Assembly (NCBI GenBank): GCA_013812565.1
Contig: JACCTF010000889.1
Coordinates: 1 to 8,924 of the forward strand
DNA from: Pyrinomonadaceae bacterium
GTDB lineage: Bacteria > Acidobacteriota > Blastocatellia > Pyrinomonadales > Pyrinomonadaceae
Length of the DNA stretch: 8,924 nt
Direction: 5' to 3'
Position 1 is the stretch's first letter, and each line of letters starts with the position of its first letter. The notes under the pieces were generated by a model. That model was not told the DNA's origin and searched no databases. It saw nothing but the letters and a program-made list of their open reading frames with translations. Shown here piece by piece: positions 1-6,510 of this stretch. The translations under genes and the position numbers were made by a program.

Positions 1-756
1 GCCGCCCATCTGGCCGGACATGTCGCGGGCCATTTGCAGATGCATCTGAACGGTCGGCAAGGTCTCGGCTGCGAAAGCCTTAACCTCTGCATCCTTGCCG
101 CGATCAGCTTGCTTCTGGAACAGCTTCGCTTGCTTGTCGTGATCCTTGTTTCCGGCTTCTTTCATGTACGCTCTATCGAACTCTGCGCCGGAAAGCTGCT
201 GTAACTTATCCATTGTTCTTTGACGCTTTGCATCCGGTGCGGTCGGAAGGGTGACGCCTTTTTTGGAAGCGATTTCCTTCAATTTATCGTTCGCCTTTGT
301 ATGATCGTCGATCATCTTCTGTGCAAACTGCTTAACGGAATCGCTCGAAGCTTTCTCTAAAGCGACCTTCGCCATCTCGACCTCACTCATGCCGCCCTCG
401 GCTGCCGCCATCATAAACTTCCGGTCGTCATTGCTGATCATGCTTTCGGCCGAACCGGACATGCCTTGATTCGCACCCTGCCCCCGGCTCATGCTTCCGC
501 TTTGCTGACCCGTAGCACCGCTTTGTGTACCGCCTGTTTGTGTACTGTCTGTTTGTGTACCGCTCGTCGAGCTTTGGTTCTGCGGTGTGTTAGTTTGAGT
601 TTGTTGGCCGGTGCTTCCGCTCGTTGAGGTTGAGCTTTGCTGGCTGCTCCCACTTTGAGAAGTAGTGGTTTGCTGGGCTGTTGCCGTTGCGCCGCTGAAT
701 GCAATGAACATTCCGGCGGCAATCGAGGCGGCAATCTCCGTTTTGTGCTTGAACAT
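1..756 (-). CDS. Secreted DUF4142 family protein, 3' end outside window
   Basis: Not closed inside the window: 252 codons are visible, reading from ATG at 756-754 to base 1. Residues 1-27 look like a Sec signal peptide (basic KHK, hydrophobic core, cleavage probably after ATA at 25-27). Residues 28-105 are a low-complexity Gln/Ser/Thr/Gly linker, including a pentapeptide repeat. From about residue 107 (ISNDDRKFMMAAAEGGMSEVEM) the sequence matches the DUF4142 pattern: helical, with KASSDSVKQFAQKMIDDHTKAN and a later helix carrying HDKQAKLFQKQA. DUF4142 proteins are exported, predicted ferritin-like helical bundles of unknown biochemical role, sometimes annotated as outer membrane proteins and often stress-linked. 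A Shine-Dalgarno-like AAGGGGAG lies about 6 bases before the ATG. It follows the DUF2383 gene by 82 bases and may share its transcript. Family call is firm; function is not known. Confidence 0.88.
   Translation of the reverse strand, partial: MFKHKTEIAASIAAGMFIAFSGATATAQQTTTSQSGSSQQSSTSTSGSTGQQTQTNTPQNQSSTSGTQTDSTQTGGTQSGATGQQSGSMSRGQGANQGMSGSAESMISNDDRKFMMAAAEGGMSEVEMAKVALEKASSDSVKQFAQKMIDDHTKANDKLKEIASKKGVTLPTAPDAKRQRTMDKLQQLSGAEFDRAYMKEAGNKDHDKQAKLFQKQADRGKDAEVKAFAAETLPTVQMHLQMARDMSGQMGG
522..566 (-). repeat. Three tandem 15-bp units in the DUF4142 linker
   Basis: On the plus strand three consecutive 15-base units begin with TTTGTGTAC (522-536, 537-551, 552-566). In the minus-strand reading frame they encode a pentapeptide repeat, SGTQT / DSTQT / GGTQS (residues 65-79). 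The repeat keeps the frame, so copy number could vary by slippage without breaking the protein. It lies in the flexible linker between signal peptide and folded domain. Confidence 0.85.
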
Positions 757-805
757 AACAATCTCCCCTTAAACTTCTTTCTTGGTTTAGTGAATCCTGG
801 GTTGT

Positions 806-835
806 GTGTGAAAAGGTTTACCGTGCTTCACACGG
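806..835 (-). terminator. Two overlapping weak hairpins after the DUF2383 gene
   Basis: Just past the DUF2383 stop codon the minus-strand transcript can form CCGTG-TGAAG-CACGG (821-835) or, using some of the same bases, a 7-bp stem GTGTGAA/TTCACAC (827-833 with 806-812). The two are mutually exclusive. There is only a short CCTTTT stretch and no proper U tract, so termination would be weak. It could equally be an mRNA-end stabiliser or chance. Confidence 0.3.
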
Positions 836-838
836 AAA

Positions 839-1303
839 TTACTTGCTTGCTGCGCTGCTGCCCGCGTCGCGCAAATCGCGAATGCGGTCGTGCGCTTCCT
901 TGATCAAAATGTACTGGCGTTGAACAACCGTTTGCGCCTCGGCAGGCAAGTTCTCGCGCATCGCCTCCTGATAATTCTTCACTGCTGAATCTTCGCCGCG
1001 CTCGCACTCGGCAAGCACGGCGGTTTCGTCCATCCCTGTCACTGTCGATTTGATGTTGATCCAGCCGCGATGAAGCGTTGCGGCAACACTGCCAGTCTTT
1101 TCAGGATCGCCGCCGAGACGCCGAACTTCGGATTGCAGTTCAGAGGCGAACTGCGCGCGCTGCTGCATATAGTTGTTGAATAAAGCTTTGAGATCGCTTT
1201 TCTGAACACCCTCGACGGCGGTGCGAAAACCGTTTTCACCGTCCTTGCACGTTTCAACTAAGTTGTTGAGTGTTGAAACCGTATCGCTATTAGTCGTCGC
1301 CAT
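839..1303 (-). CDS. PA2169 family (DUF2383) four-helix-bundle protein
   Basis: A complete 154-residue protein with no signal peptide or membrane segment, so presumably cytoplasmic. It fits the PA2169/DUF2383 family: N-terminal helix with LNNLVETCKDGENGFRTAVE (13-31), a second helix with QQRAQFASELQSEVRRLGGDP (47-67), the typical LHRGWINIK segment (77-85), CERGEDSAVKNYQEAM (100-115), and a last helix with IKEAHDRIRDLRD (134-146). Repeated Glu residues (17, 23, 55, 101, 104) and His138 recall the metal sites of ferritin-like bundles, but whether metal is bound is not shown by sequence. Length is normal for the family. AAGGAG sits about 8 bases before the ATG, which settles the start. An extended -10 (TGG-TTTAAT) lies just upstream. 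Function is unknown; family members are often near general-stress genes, and the next gene is another helical-bundle protein. Confidence 0.9.
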   Translation of the reverse strand: MATTNSDTVSTLNNLVETCKDGENGFRTAVEGVQKSDLKALFNNYMQQRAQFASELQSEVRRLGGDPEKTGSVAATLHRGWINIKSTVTGMDETAVLAECERGEDSAVKNYQEAMRENLPAEAQTVVQRQYILIKEAHDRIRDLRDAGSSAASK

Positions 1304-1333
1304 TCTGTATTCTCCTTGTGTGGAAATAGTTCA

Positions 1334-1342
1334 ATTAAACCA
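1334..1342 (-). promoter_or_regulatory. Candidate extended -10 promoter of the DUF2383 gene
   Basis: On the minus strand TTTAAT (1339-1334, one mismatch to TATAAT) is directly preceded by TGG (1342-1340), giving an extended -10 form. No good -35 is present 16-18 bases further upstream. The predicted start would give a leader of roughly 25 bases to the ATG at 1303. This is pattern matching only. Confidence 0.35.
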
Positions 1343-1413
1343 AAAGCCAAGTACAGACAGCTTTCTTAAAACGCTCGCAGGACCTTGTTAGAATTACTTG
1401 TAAAAATGACAGA

Positions 1414-2166
1414 TTAAAAACGCGGCGCTTCGGGTTGCCCACGCCTGGCAGCGAAAAGTTTGATCAGCGCCAGACCGGCGATAAAGCCACCGATGTGCGC
1501 TGCGTACGCGACACCACCGCCTTCTTGTGAACTACTACCGAGCATACCGAGGCCATTTATAAGTTGAAAGGCAAACCATAGACCAATGGCAACGATGGCT
1601 GGCACTTCTGTCAACATGCGCAACATGATGACACGCACGCGCCGCTTCGGGTAAAGCAACAAATACCCGCCGAGCACTCCGGAGATGGCTCCAGATGCGC
1701 CCAGACTGGGGATAAATGAACTGCCGCCGGACGAAGTGAATACGTGCGCTAACGAAGCGAGCAGACCGCAGATAAGATAAAAAACGAGATACTTTGCGTG
1801 CCCCAGCTTGTGCTCAAGGTTGTCGCCAAAGATCCACAGGTACAGCATGTTGCCGAAGATGTGCGCAATGCCGCCGTGCATAAACATTGAAGTCAACAGC
1901 GTTAGGTAAACCGAGAAGGGCGTCGGCTGATGCTCAATCACGCCAGCCGTGCCGCCGGTTAGCGGGTCTCGTATTCTAATCGGGCTTGCCACATCTTGCC
2001 CTGTCAGAATCTCCGCCGGCACGGTCGAGAAAGCGTAAGTAAACCGGTCGTTCGTACCTAACTGCTGGAGAAAAACGAACACCAAAATATTGATTACTAT
2101 CAACACGTAGTTGACGACCGGCGTTGTTGTACGGTCAGAGTTGTCATCACCTATGGGGAAAATCAT
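1414..2166 (-). CDS. Rhomboid family intramembrane serine protease
   Basis: A complete 250-residue polytopic membrane protein. Rhomboids cleave transmembrane segments of other proteins within the membrane using a Ser-His dyad. All hallmarks are visible: HGGIAHIFGN (97-106) supplies the oxyanion-side His102 and Asn106, LGASGAISG (155-163) carries the GxSG nucleophile Ser158, and YAAHIGGF (221-228) carries the catalytic His224, equivalent to the H150/N154/S201/H254 set of E. coli GlpG. The first membrane segment is about residues 18-36; a polar loop (37-85) separates it from the second. The protein has no extra soluble domain and ends in a short basic tail. GAGG lies 9-12 bases before the ATG. 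A consensus TTGACA lies upstream (2227-2222) but without a good -10. No substrate can be inferred; neighbours are 110 bases downstream and 210 bases upstream, so it is probably its own transcription unit. Confidence 0.95.
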   Translation of the reverse strand: MIFPIGDDNSDRTTTPVVNYVLIVINILVFVFLQQLGTNDRFTYAFSTVPAEILTGQDVASPIRIRDPLTGGTAGVIEHQPTPFSVYLTLLTSMFMHGGIAHIFGNMLYLWIFGDNLEHKLGHAKYLVFYLICGLLASLAHVFTSSGGSSFIPSLGASGAISGVLGGYLLLYPKRRVRVIMLRMLTEVPAIVAIGLWFAFQLINGLGMLGSSSQEGGGVAYAAHIGGFIAGLALIKLFAARRGQPEAPRF

Positions 2167-2376
2167 CTTTGCAGTTTCCTCTTTGACTCAAGATAACTTA
2201 CATGTCTTCGCCTGGGAAAAGTGTCAACAAACGTGGTGATCCTAGATTGTACCTTCAATAAGCGAAAAGCTTGTGGAGGAGAGATTTAAAAAGTAGTCAA
2301 ATTTGTGTTGGCTAAAATCAGTATATTCAAAATAACTTGTGCGTCTGCCACACGCTGGTGCTTACCCATCGCAGTC

Positions 2377-3840
2377 TCATTTCACAACAGACTGAGCAGC
2401 CGTTGGTGCACCAACGCTCGGAACAATTTTTGACGGAGCCAGCGGCTTCAATAGTTCGTAACCTTCAGAGCGCGCGACATATGTTGCCGTTGTGAGATCA
2501 CCTGCGACGTTCAAGGTCGTACGGCACATGTCGAGGATGCGGTCTACGCCGAGAATAATTGCAATCAACGCCGGGTTGATATTGTAGTTGACTAACACAA
2601 CTATGATGAAGGGTATTGATCCAGAGGGCACGCCTGCCGTTCCGATGCCGCCGAGAATCGCTAGGTAGGCGACGCCAAGCTGTTGCGCAAGCGTCAAATC
2701 GACCCCGGCCAACTGCGCGAGGAACAACACCGTCACGCCTTCATAAAGCGCCGTCCCATTCTGATTGGCAGTTGCGCCTACCGTCAGCACAAAGCTGCCG
2801 ATGTCGCGCGGCACGCCTAAGTTTTCCTCAGAGACTCGCAAGGCCGTCGGTAGTGTAGCGTTTGATGAAGAGGTTGAAAATGCAGTGAGCATCACGGTCT
2901 TGATGCGACGGAAAAACTCCAGTGGCGAGATGCGCGACAAGAAATATACGGACAGCGAATAAACGCCGAACATGTGAATGGCAAGTCCGCCGAGCACCGT
3001 CAACACGAACCACGCAAGCGCCTGCAGCAGGTCTAAGCCAAAGCGCGCCGTGTTTGTGAACAACAGACACGCGACGGCATAGGGCGCGAGCTTCATGACG
3101 ATCTCAATAATCTTCGCTGAGATTTCATACAAGCCTTGCAACCCGCGCAGCAGCGGCGCGGCCACCTCGGTCGAGACAAGCGTTGCCGCCACTCCGAGCA
3201 GAAGCGCGAAGAACATCAGGTGCAGCATGTTCGGTGTCTCGGAAGCGACCGCCGTCACAGGGTTCGACGGCACAAGGGTTCGCACAACTTGCATCAGCGG
3301 AGAGTCGGTTGAATTCGTTGCCTTCGTTTCTTCAACTCGCTTCGTCGCATCCACGCTATATCGCTGCTGTAGTTCGGCGGCAGTCGTTGGATCGATGCGT
3401 TCGCCGGGTCGGATAGTGTTCGTCAATCCAATTCCAATGAACACAGAGATAGCAGAGATAACCAGCGTATATGCAAACGACTTCAAACCGACGCGACCGA
3501 GCTTTCGCACATCGCCGATGCCTGCGACGCCGACGACCAGCGATGAAAAGACGAGCGGCACCACGATCATCAACAACAGACGCAAGAAAAGCTGGCCCAC
3601 CGGCTCGGTGATGTTCGAGACAATCCACACGACGCGCGAATCCGATCCACCGAGCAGCTTGTTGGCCGTAACTCCAGCGACGACACCGACGATCAATCCA
3701 AGCAGGATGCGCGTATGAAGTGCCATCCCGCGCGGACTATCCGCCGTCTTCTCGTCGAGGTCAGTCATCACCTCGCGCTCAAATCTGCTGCCGTCCGCCG
3801 GACTCTGCTTCAAGCGCTTTTCATTCTGTTCATCAGCCAT
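2377..3840 (-). CDS. Dicarboxylate/amino acid:cation symporter (DAACS family)
   Basis: A complete 487-residue inner-membrane transporter of the glutamate/dicarboxylate symporter fold, coupling uptake of an acidic substrate to a cation gradient. The first 40 residues are a hydrophilic cytoplasmic extension. The transport core is clear: HP1 with TAFSTSSSNATLP (319-331), TM7 with NQNGTAL (359-365), HP2 with GGIGTAGVPSGSIP (397-410), and TM8 with GVDRILDMCRTTLNVAGD (431-448). By alignment to archaeal GltPh, Asp437, Arg440, Thr441 and Asn444 correspond to the substrate residues D394, R397, T398 and N401, and Asp448 to the cation ligand D405. Arg440 predicts a carboxylate-bearing substrate; glutamate/aspartate versus C4-dicarboxylate cannot be decided. 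Odd point: TM7 is NQNGT rather than NMDGT, so the cation ligand Asp312 of GltPh is Asn361 here. GAGGTGAT precedes the ATG, supporting this start; Met25 and Met39 are less likely alternatives. nadK lies 72 bases upstream across a strong inverted repeat. Confidence 0.93.
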   Translation of the reverse strand: MADEQNEKRLKQSPADGSRFEREVMTDLDEKTADSPRGMALHTRILLGLIVGVVAGVTANKLLGGSDSRVVWIVSNITEPVGQLFLRLLLMIVVPLVFSSLVVGVAGIGDVRKLGRVGLKSFAYTLVISAISVFIGIGLTNTIRPGERIDPTTAAELQQRYSVDATKRVEETKATNSTDSPLMQVVRTLVPSNPVTAVASETPNMLHLMFFALLLGVAATLVSTEVAAPLLRGLQGLYEISAKIIEIVMKLAPYAVACLLFTNTARFGLDLLQALAWFVLTVLGGLAIHMFGVYSLSVYFLSRISPLEFFRRIKTVMLTAFSTSSSNATLPTALRVSEENLGVPRDIGSFVLTVGATANQNGTALYEGVTVLFLAQLAGVDLTLAQQLGVAYLAILGGIGTAGVPSGSIPFIIVVLVNYNINPALIAIILGVDRILDMCRTTLNVAGDLTTATYVARSEGYELLKPLAPSKIVPSVGAPTAAQSVVK

Positions 3841-3860
3841 CTATCACCTCAACAAAACCA

Positions 3861-3881
3861 GTGACGCGTGAACAGTGACAA
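3861..3881. repeat. Three GTGA-headed heptamer units
   Basis: On the plus strand GTGA recurs exactly every 7 bases (3861, 3868, 3875), giving the units GTGACGC, GTGAACA and GTGACAA. The last two run into the left arm of the 13-bp inverted repeat. Period-7 intergenic repeats are known in some bacterial groups (for example the STRR heptamers of cyanobacteria); relation to those is not implied. Confidence 0.55.
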
Positions 3882-3912
3882 GATAAAACTCTGTTCTTAC
3901 TTGTCACTGTTC
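3870..3912 (-). repeat. Perfect 13-bp inverted repeat directly after the nadK stop
   Basis: Plus-strand GAACAGTGACAAG (3870-3882) and its exact reverse complement (3900-3912) flank a 17-base A/T-rich loop. In the minus-strand transcript the stem starts with the base right after the nadK TGA, so it would form a strong hairpin in the 72-base gap to the symporter. A TAA/TTA pairing could extend the stem across a bulge. No clean U tract follows (a GGTTTTGTTG stretch comes later), so it is either a weak terminator, an RNA-processing or stability element, or a dispersed palindromic repeat. Confidence 0.7.
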
Positions 3913-4794
3913 TCACCTTCCCCAACGCAGTTTGTCGCGTAGCACATCGAAGTAATTTCTGTTGGTCGGCTGCACGATGTTGAACTTCGTACGGCTCTTG
4001 CGAACAAAAACCCGGTCTTCAATCTCTAACGGAAACCCGATCTGCCCGTCCAGCGTGATCGCTACTTCTTCGCGGGTTTTTAAATGAAGTTCGATCTCAA
4101 CATCGTCCGGCACAACGATGGGTCGATTCGAGAGCGTATGCGGGCAGATCGGCGTGATGACGACTGCTTCCATTGAAGGATAAATCAGTGGCCCACCAGC
4201 CGAAAGGTTGTAGGCGGTTGACCCCGTAGGCGTTGAGACGATCAAGCCATCGGCGCGAAAAGAATTGACAAACTGTTTATCGAACCACGCTTCAATTTCG
4301 ATAATGCGCGCCAGCGCCGACTTGCCAATCACCGCGTCATTGAGCACACGGTTCTGCGCTACTCTTTCTTCGTTCCGGCGAAGCTCGACATCGAGCATCA
4401 CGCGGCGGTCAAGACGGTAATCATCAATGAAGATTGCTTCAAGCGCCGGGATCATCTCCTCTGTGCGAAACTCTGCGAGATAACCGAGCGTGCCGTAATT
4501 GATGCCAAGCACGGGAACTTCGCGGTCACCGAGCATACGCGCGGCCGCAATCATGGTTCCGTCGCCGCCAAGCACTATCAACAGATCAACGTTTGCAGCA
4601 AGCTGTTCGCGTGGAAGAGTCTCAATCGCGCATCCGATTTTGGCACCAGTCGTGCGATCTGCAAGCTCTGGTTCAACAACGAGCGTGACATCGCGCCGGT
4701 CAAGCCACTCAACCAGGCAGCCGATGGTTTGGACCGCCTGCGGTTGGTTCGGCTTAACAACAACACCAATCCGACGTATGACTGACCTAATCAT
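3913..4794 (-). CDS. nadK: NAD kinase (ATP-NAD kinase)
   Basis: Phosphorylates NAD to NADP in the cytoplasm, the sole route to the NADPH pool. Translated from ATG at 4794-4792 it is 293 residues, the usual bacterial size. The diagnostic GGDGT motif is at 76-80 (LLIVLGGDGTMI), with NYGTLGYLAEF (99-109), LNDAVIGK (151-158), the nucleotide-binding STPTGSTAYNLSAGGPL (187-203), CPHTLSNRP (217-225) and LDGQ (248-251) in normal order. Translation could in principle begin at an in-frame GTG (4848-4846), adding 18 residues, but these do not look like the family N-terminus. Neither start has a clear Shine-Dalgarno. A TTGACA-18-TAACAT promoter candidate about 120 bases upstream and a 235-base gap suggest transcription separate from tlyA. 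The dxs-tlyA-nadK neighbourhood is common in bacteria, which supports the assignment. Confidence 0.95.
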   Translation of the reverse strand: MIRSVIRRIGVVVKPNQPQAVQTIGCLVEWLDRRDVTLVVEPELADRTTGAKIGCAIETLPREQLAANVDLLIVLGGDGTMIAAARMLGDREVPVLGINYGTLGYLAEFRTEEMIPALEAIFIDDYRLDRRVMLDVELRRNEERVAQNRVLNDAVIGKSALARIIEIEAWFDKQFVNSFRADGLIVSTPTGSTAYNLSAGGPLIYPSMEAVVITPICPHTLSNRPIVVPDDVEIELHLKTREEVAITLDGQIGFPLEIEDRVFVRKSRTKFNIVQPTNRNYFDVLRDKLRWGR

Positions 4795-4916
4795 GAAAGG
4801 ATATGGCAAAGAATACGGTCGAAGAAAAGCGCGTTGGTGGTTTTGCACACGCCTACAGTTTTATCACCCATTGAGGGTTAAGTTAAGTTCTATCAATTCT
4901 TACGGAAACGGCTCGG

Positions 4917-4946
4917 ATGTTACCCGCGCCCGTTCCGCAGTGTCAA
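4917..4946 (-). promoter_or_regulatory. Candidate sigma-70-type promoter of nadK
   Basis: Minus strand: TTGACA (4946-4941, perfect -35 consensus), 18-base spacer, then TAACAT (4922-4917, four of six matches to TATAAT). The transcript would start near 4910, giving a leader of about 115 bases to the ATG at 4794. This is the best promoter-like match I found in the window. Confidence 0.5.
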
Positions 4947-4960
4947 CGTAGTTGGTGGTT

Positions 4961-4981
4961 GTTAGTTCAGCCTGTTCTAAC
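4961..4981. promoter_or_regulatory. Operator-like dyad upstream of the nadK promoter
   Basis: A 21-base site with two-fold symmetry: outer arms GTTAG/CTAAC and inner arms CAG/CTG around a single central base, with two-base mismatches between arms. It ends 15 bases upstream of the candidate -35. Spacing and symmetry suit a dimeric regulator, but no known regulator motif is recognised, and a hairpin role or chance is possible. Confidence 0.3.
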
Positions 4982-5004
4982 TTTCGTAGCTGCAAAGGTT
5001 CAAA

Positions 5005-5027
5005 CATGCGTGGTTAAACGCCGCATG
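5005..5027 (-). terminator. Short hairpin after the YkgJ-like gene
   Basis: Two bases past the stop codon the minus-strand transcript has CATGCG, an 11-base loop and CGCATG, then TTTG. A 6-bp stem and a three-base U run make only a weak intrinsic terminator, though the position at the end of the tlyA pair fits. Confidence 0.35.
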
Positions 5028-5029
5028 AC

Positions 5030-5695
5030 TCAACGAATCACCGGTAAGCTTCGGCGTCGCGGACTGAGACGAGTGTGCTGTGCGGAGTTGCTAAAAGTCG
5101 TGCTCGGTCCTCGTGCGCTCCATTCGCGCGCGAGTCGCCTTAGTTCCAAGCCATCGGATTCAGGGTCAACCAGCACGAGCCATAGCGGTGTCGGCAGCCA
5201 GCTCCACGCCTGGCCGTAAACCTGTTTGTTCAACTGTTCGATGCGGTGCTCAGCCCGCCATTGCAAATCCATTGGCGGCACATCCGTCCAGTTATCGTAA
5301 CAAGCGTGCTGAATGCACGGAGCGGGTTTCGCGCGGCGGTGCACAAGACATCCAACCTGCGGCTCAAAGAGCGGACATGAGTAAGTTTGTGCGTATGTGT
5401 CATCTCCATCTCGCAAGCCGAAGCGGGCAACCGCCTCGTGCGCACGCCGGTAGACAGTCCGTCTCGCTTCATCCGTCAAGCGCGGAGTGCGGGTAAGGGT
5501 TTCGCGGATCGCAATCGCTTCGAGTCGCGTGATATGTACATTGACGAAGTGGGCATCGGTGCAGCAGACGCCCGCCGTTGGACACGTTCGGCAATCGCGC
5601 GCCGCGGGCTCATACACAACCTTGATGTGACTTTGGTAATGCGCTTTTGTGGTCTGCAAACGAGCGAGCGCCGCTTGTTCTGAAATCTTTCTCAC
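5030..5695 (-). CDS. YkgJ-like cysteine-cluster protein, coupled to tlyA
   Basis: A soluble 221-residue protein when started at GTG 5695-5693. Eight cysteines are arranged C-x2-C-x5-CC (35, 38, 44, 45; CRTCPTAGVCC), then CPLF...GCLVH (107, 116) and PAPCIQHAC (127, 132). This resembles the YkgJ/CxxCxxCC family, described as putative zinc- or iron-chelating proteins. The N-terminal helix and the segment between clusters are charged and helical; the last 25 residues are basic and low complexity. The GTG start overlaps the tlyA TGA by four bases (GTGA) and has GAGG about 6 bases before it, which favours this start over a TTG 36 bases upstream and implies translational coupling. The partner being an rRNA methyltransferase makes a ribosome-related or metal-handling role possible, but that is inference. 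The exact subfamily and function are not recognised. Confidence 0.75.
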   Translation of the reverse strand: MRKISEQAALARLQTTKAHYQSHIKVVYEPAARDCRTCPTAGVCCTDAHFVNVHITRLEAIAIRETLTRTPRLTDEARRTVYRRAHEAVARFGLRDGDDTYAQTYSCPLFEPQVGCLVHRRAKPAPCIQHACYDNWTDVPPMDLQWRAEHRIEQLNKQVYGQAWSWLPTPLWLVLVDPESDGLELRRLAREWSARGPSTTFSNSAQHTRLSPRRRSLPVIR

Positions 5696-6441
5696 GCTGC
5701 ACCTCGCACGTACAAAGCGAGAAACTCGCAATTGCCTTCAGCACCTTGAATCGGTGATTCAATCGCTCCGCGCACGCTCAATCCCAACGCCGCCGCGCAA
5801 TTGTTGACCTCTCCAATCACACGTTCGTGTTGTGCCGGGTCAGTGACAATGCCGCCCCGCCCGACTTCACCGCGTCCAACCTCGAACTGCGGTTTGATAA
5901 GCGTGATGATGCTACCCGCCTCGGTCAAAAGCTGAACCAGCGCGGGAAGCACTTTGGTCGCCGAGATGAATGATACGTCCATCACGATCAAATCGAACTT
6001 GGTTGAAAAATCTCCAGGTTGAAGGTAGCGCGCATTAACGCCTTCCCTCGTTTCGACGCGGGGATCGCTGCGCAGACGCCAATCGAGTTGATTATGCCCG
6101 ACATCAATCGCGGCGACGCGCACCGCACCATGCTGCAACAAGCAATCGGTGAAACCGCCCGTCGAAGCGCCGACATCCAAACAAGTCGATCCACGCACAC
6201 AAACGCAAAACTCACGAAGCGCCGCTTCAAGCTTCAAGCCGCCACGACCGACATAGCGCGCTGCCGGATCGTCCGTACCTTTCACGCGAATCGGGGCATC
6301 AGGCGGAAAAGTCTCCGATGGCTTTGCGACGCGCTGCTCACCGACGAGCACAACACCCGCCATCACCATCGCTTGTGCACGCGTCCGCGATGAAGCGAGT
6401 CCACGGTCAACCAAAAGTTTATCTATTCGCGCGCGTTCCAC
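5692..6441 (-). CDS. tlyA: TlyA family rRNA methyltransferase (S4 + FtsJ fold)
   Basis: A complete 249-residue protein. TlyA enzymes 2'-O-methylate rRNA cytidines (C1409 of 16S, and C1920 of 23S in some lineages) using S-adenosylmethionine; in mycobacteria this governs capreomycin sensitivity. The family is also often labelled hemolysin A. Residues 1-58 form an S4 RNA-binding domain (RIDKLLVDRGLASSRTRAQAMV). A short linker leads to RYVGRGGLKL (62-71). The FtsJ-type methyltransferase domain has the SAM loop LDVGASTGGFTD (88-99), VMDVSFIS (153-160), LIKPQFEVG (181-189) and GNCEFLAL (236-243). Lys70, Asp155, Lys183 and Glu239 fit the K-D-K-E catalytic tetrad. The start is GTG at 6441-6439 without an obvious Shine-Dalgarno; no upstream ATG is in frame nearby. 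The stop overlaps the start of the YkgJ-like gene by four bases. The gene sits 160 bases after the unknown membrane-protein gene, past a strong hairpin. Confidence 0.95.
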   Translation of the reverse strand: MERARIDKLLVDRGLASSRTRAQAMVMAGVVLVGEQRVAKPSETFPPDAPIRVKGTDDPAARYVGRGGLKLEAALREFCVCVRGSTCLDVGASTGGFTDCLLQHGAVRVAAIDVGHNQLDWRLRSDPRVETREGVNARYLQPGDFSTKFDLIVMDVSFISATKVLPALVQLLTEAGSIITLIKPQFEVGRGEVGRGGIVTDPAQHERVIGEVNNCAAALGLSVRGAIESPIQGAEGNCEFLALYVRGAA

Positions 6442-6510
6442 AATTTAACACTTTACTGCAAAAGGCTTTCACGTGCGACAAAGCGGTGATCTGCACCCCT
6501 CTTGCACAAA

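Noticed and set aside
489..761. Minus-strand open frame of 90 codons at the start of the DUF4142 gene
   Set aside because: It is in a different frame from the DUF4142 gene, which has signal peptide, ribosome site and domain; the other frame has none.
2222..2227. Perfect TTGACA upstream of the rhomboid gene
   Set aside because: No -10 like sequence better than two or three matches lies at 16-18 bases, so I did not call a promoter.
3095..3718. Plus-strand open frame of 207 codons opposite the symporter gene
   Set aside because: It is antisense to a well-supported transporter gene, is rich in Ser/Thr/Arg as expected of a shadow frame, and matches no family.
5696..5731. Longer YkgJ-like protein starting at TTG 5731
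   Set aside because: It would overlap tlyA by 40 bases; the GTG at 5695 gives a standard 4-base overlap with a ribosome site.
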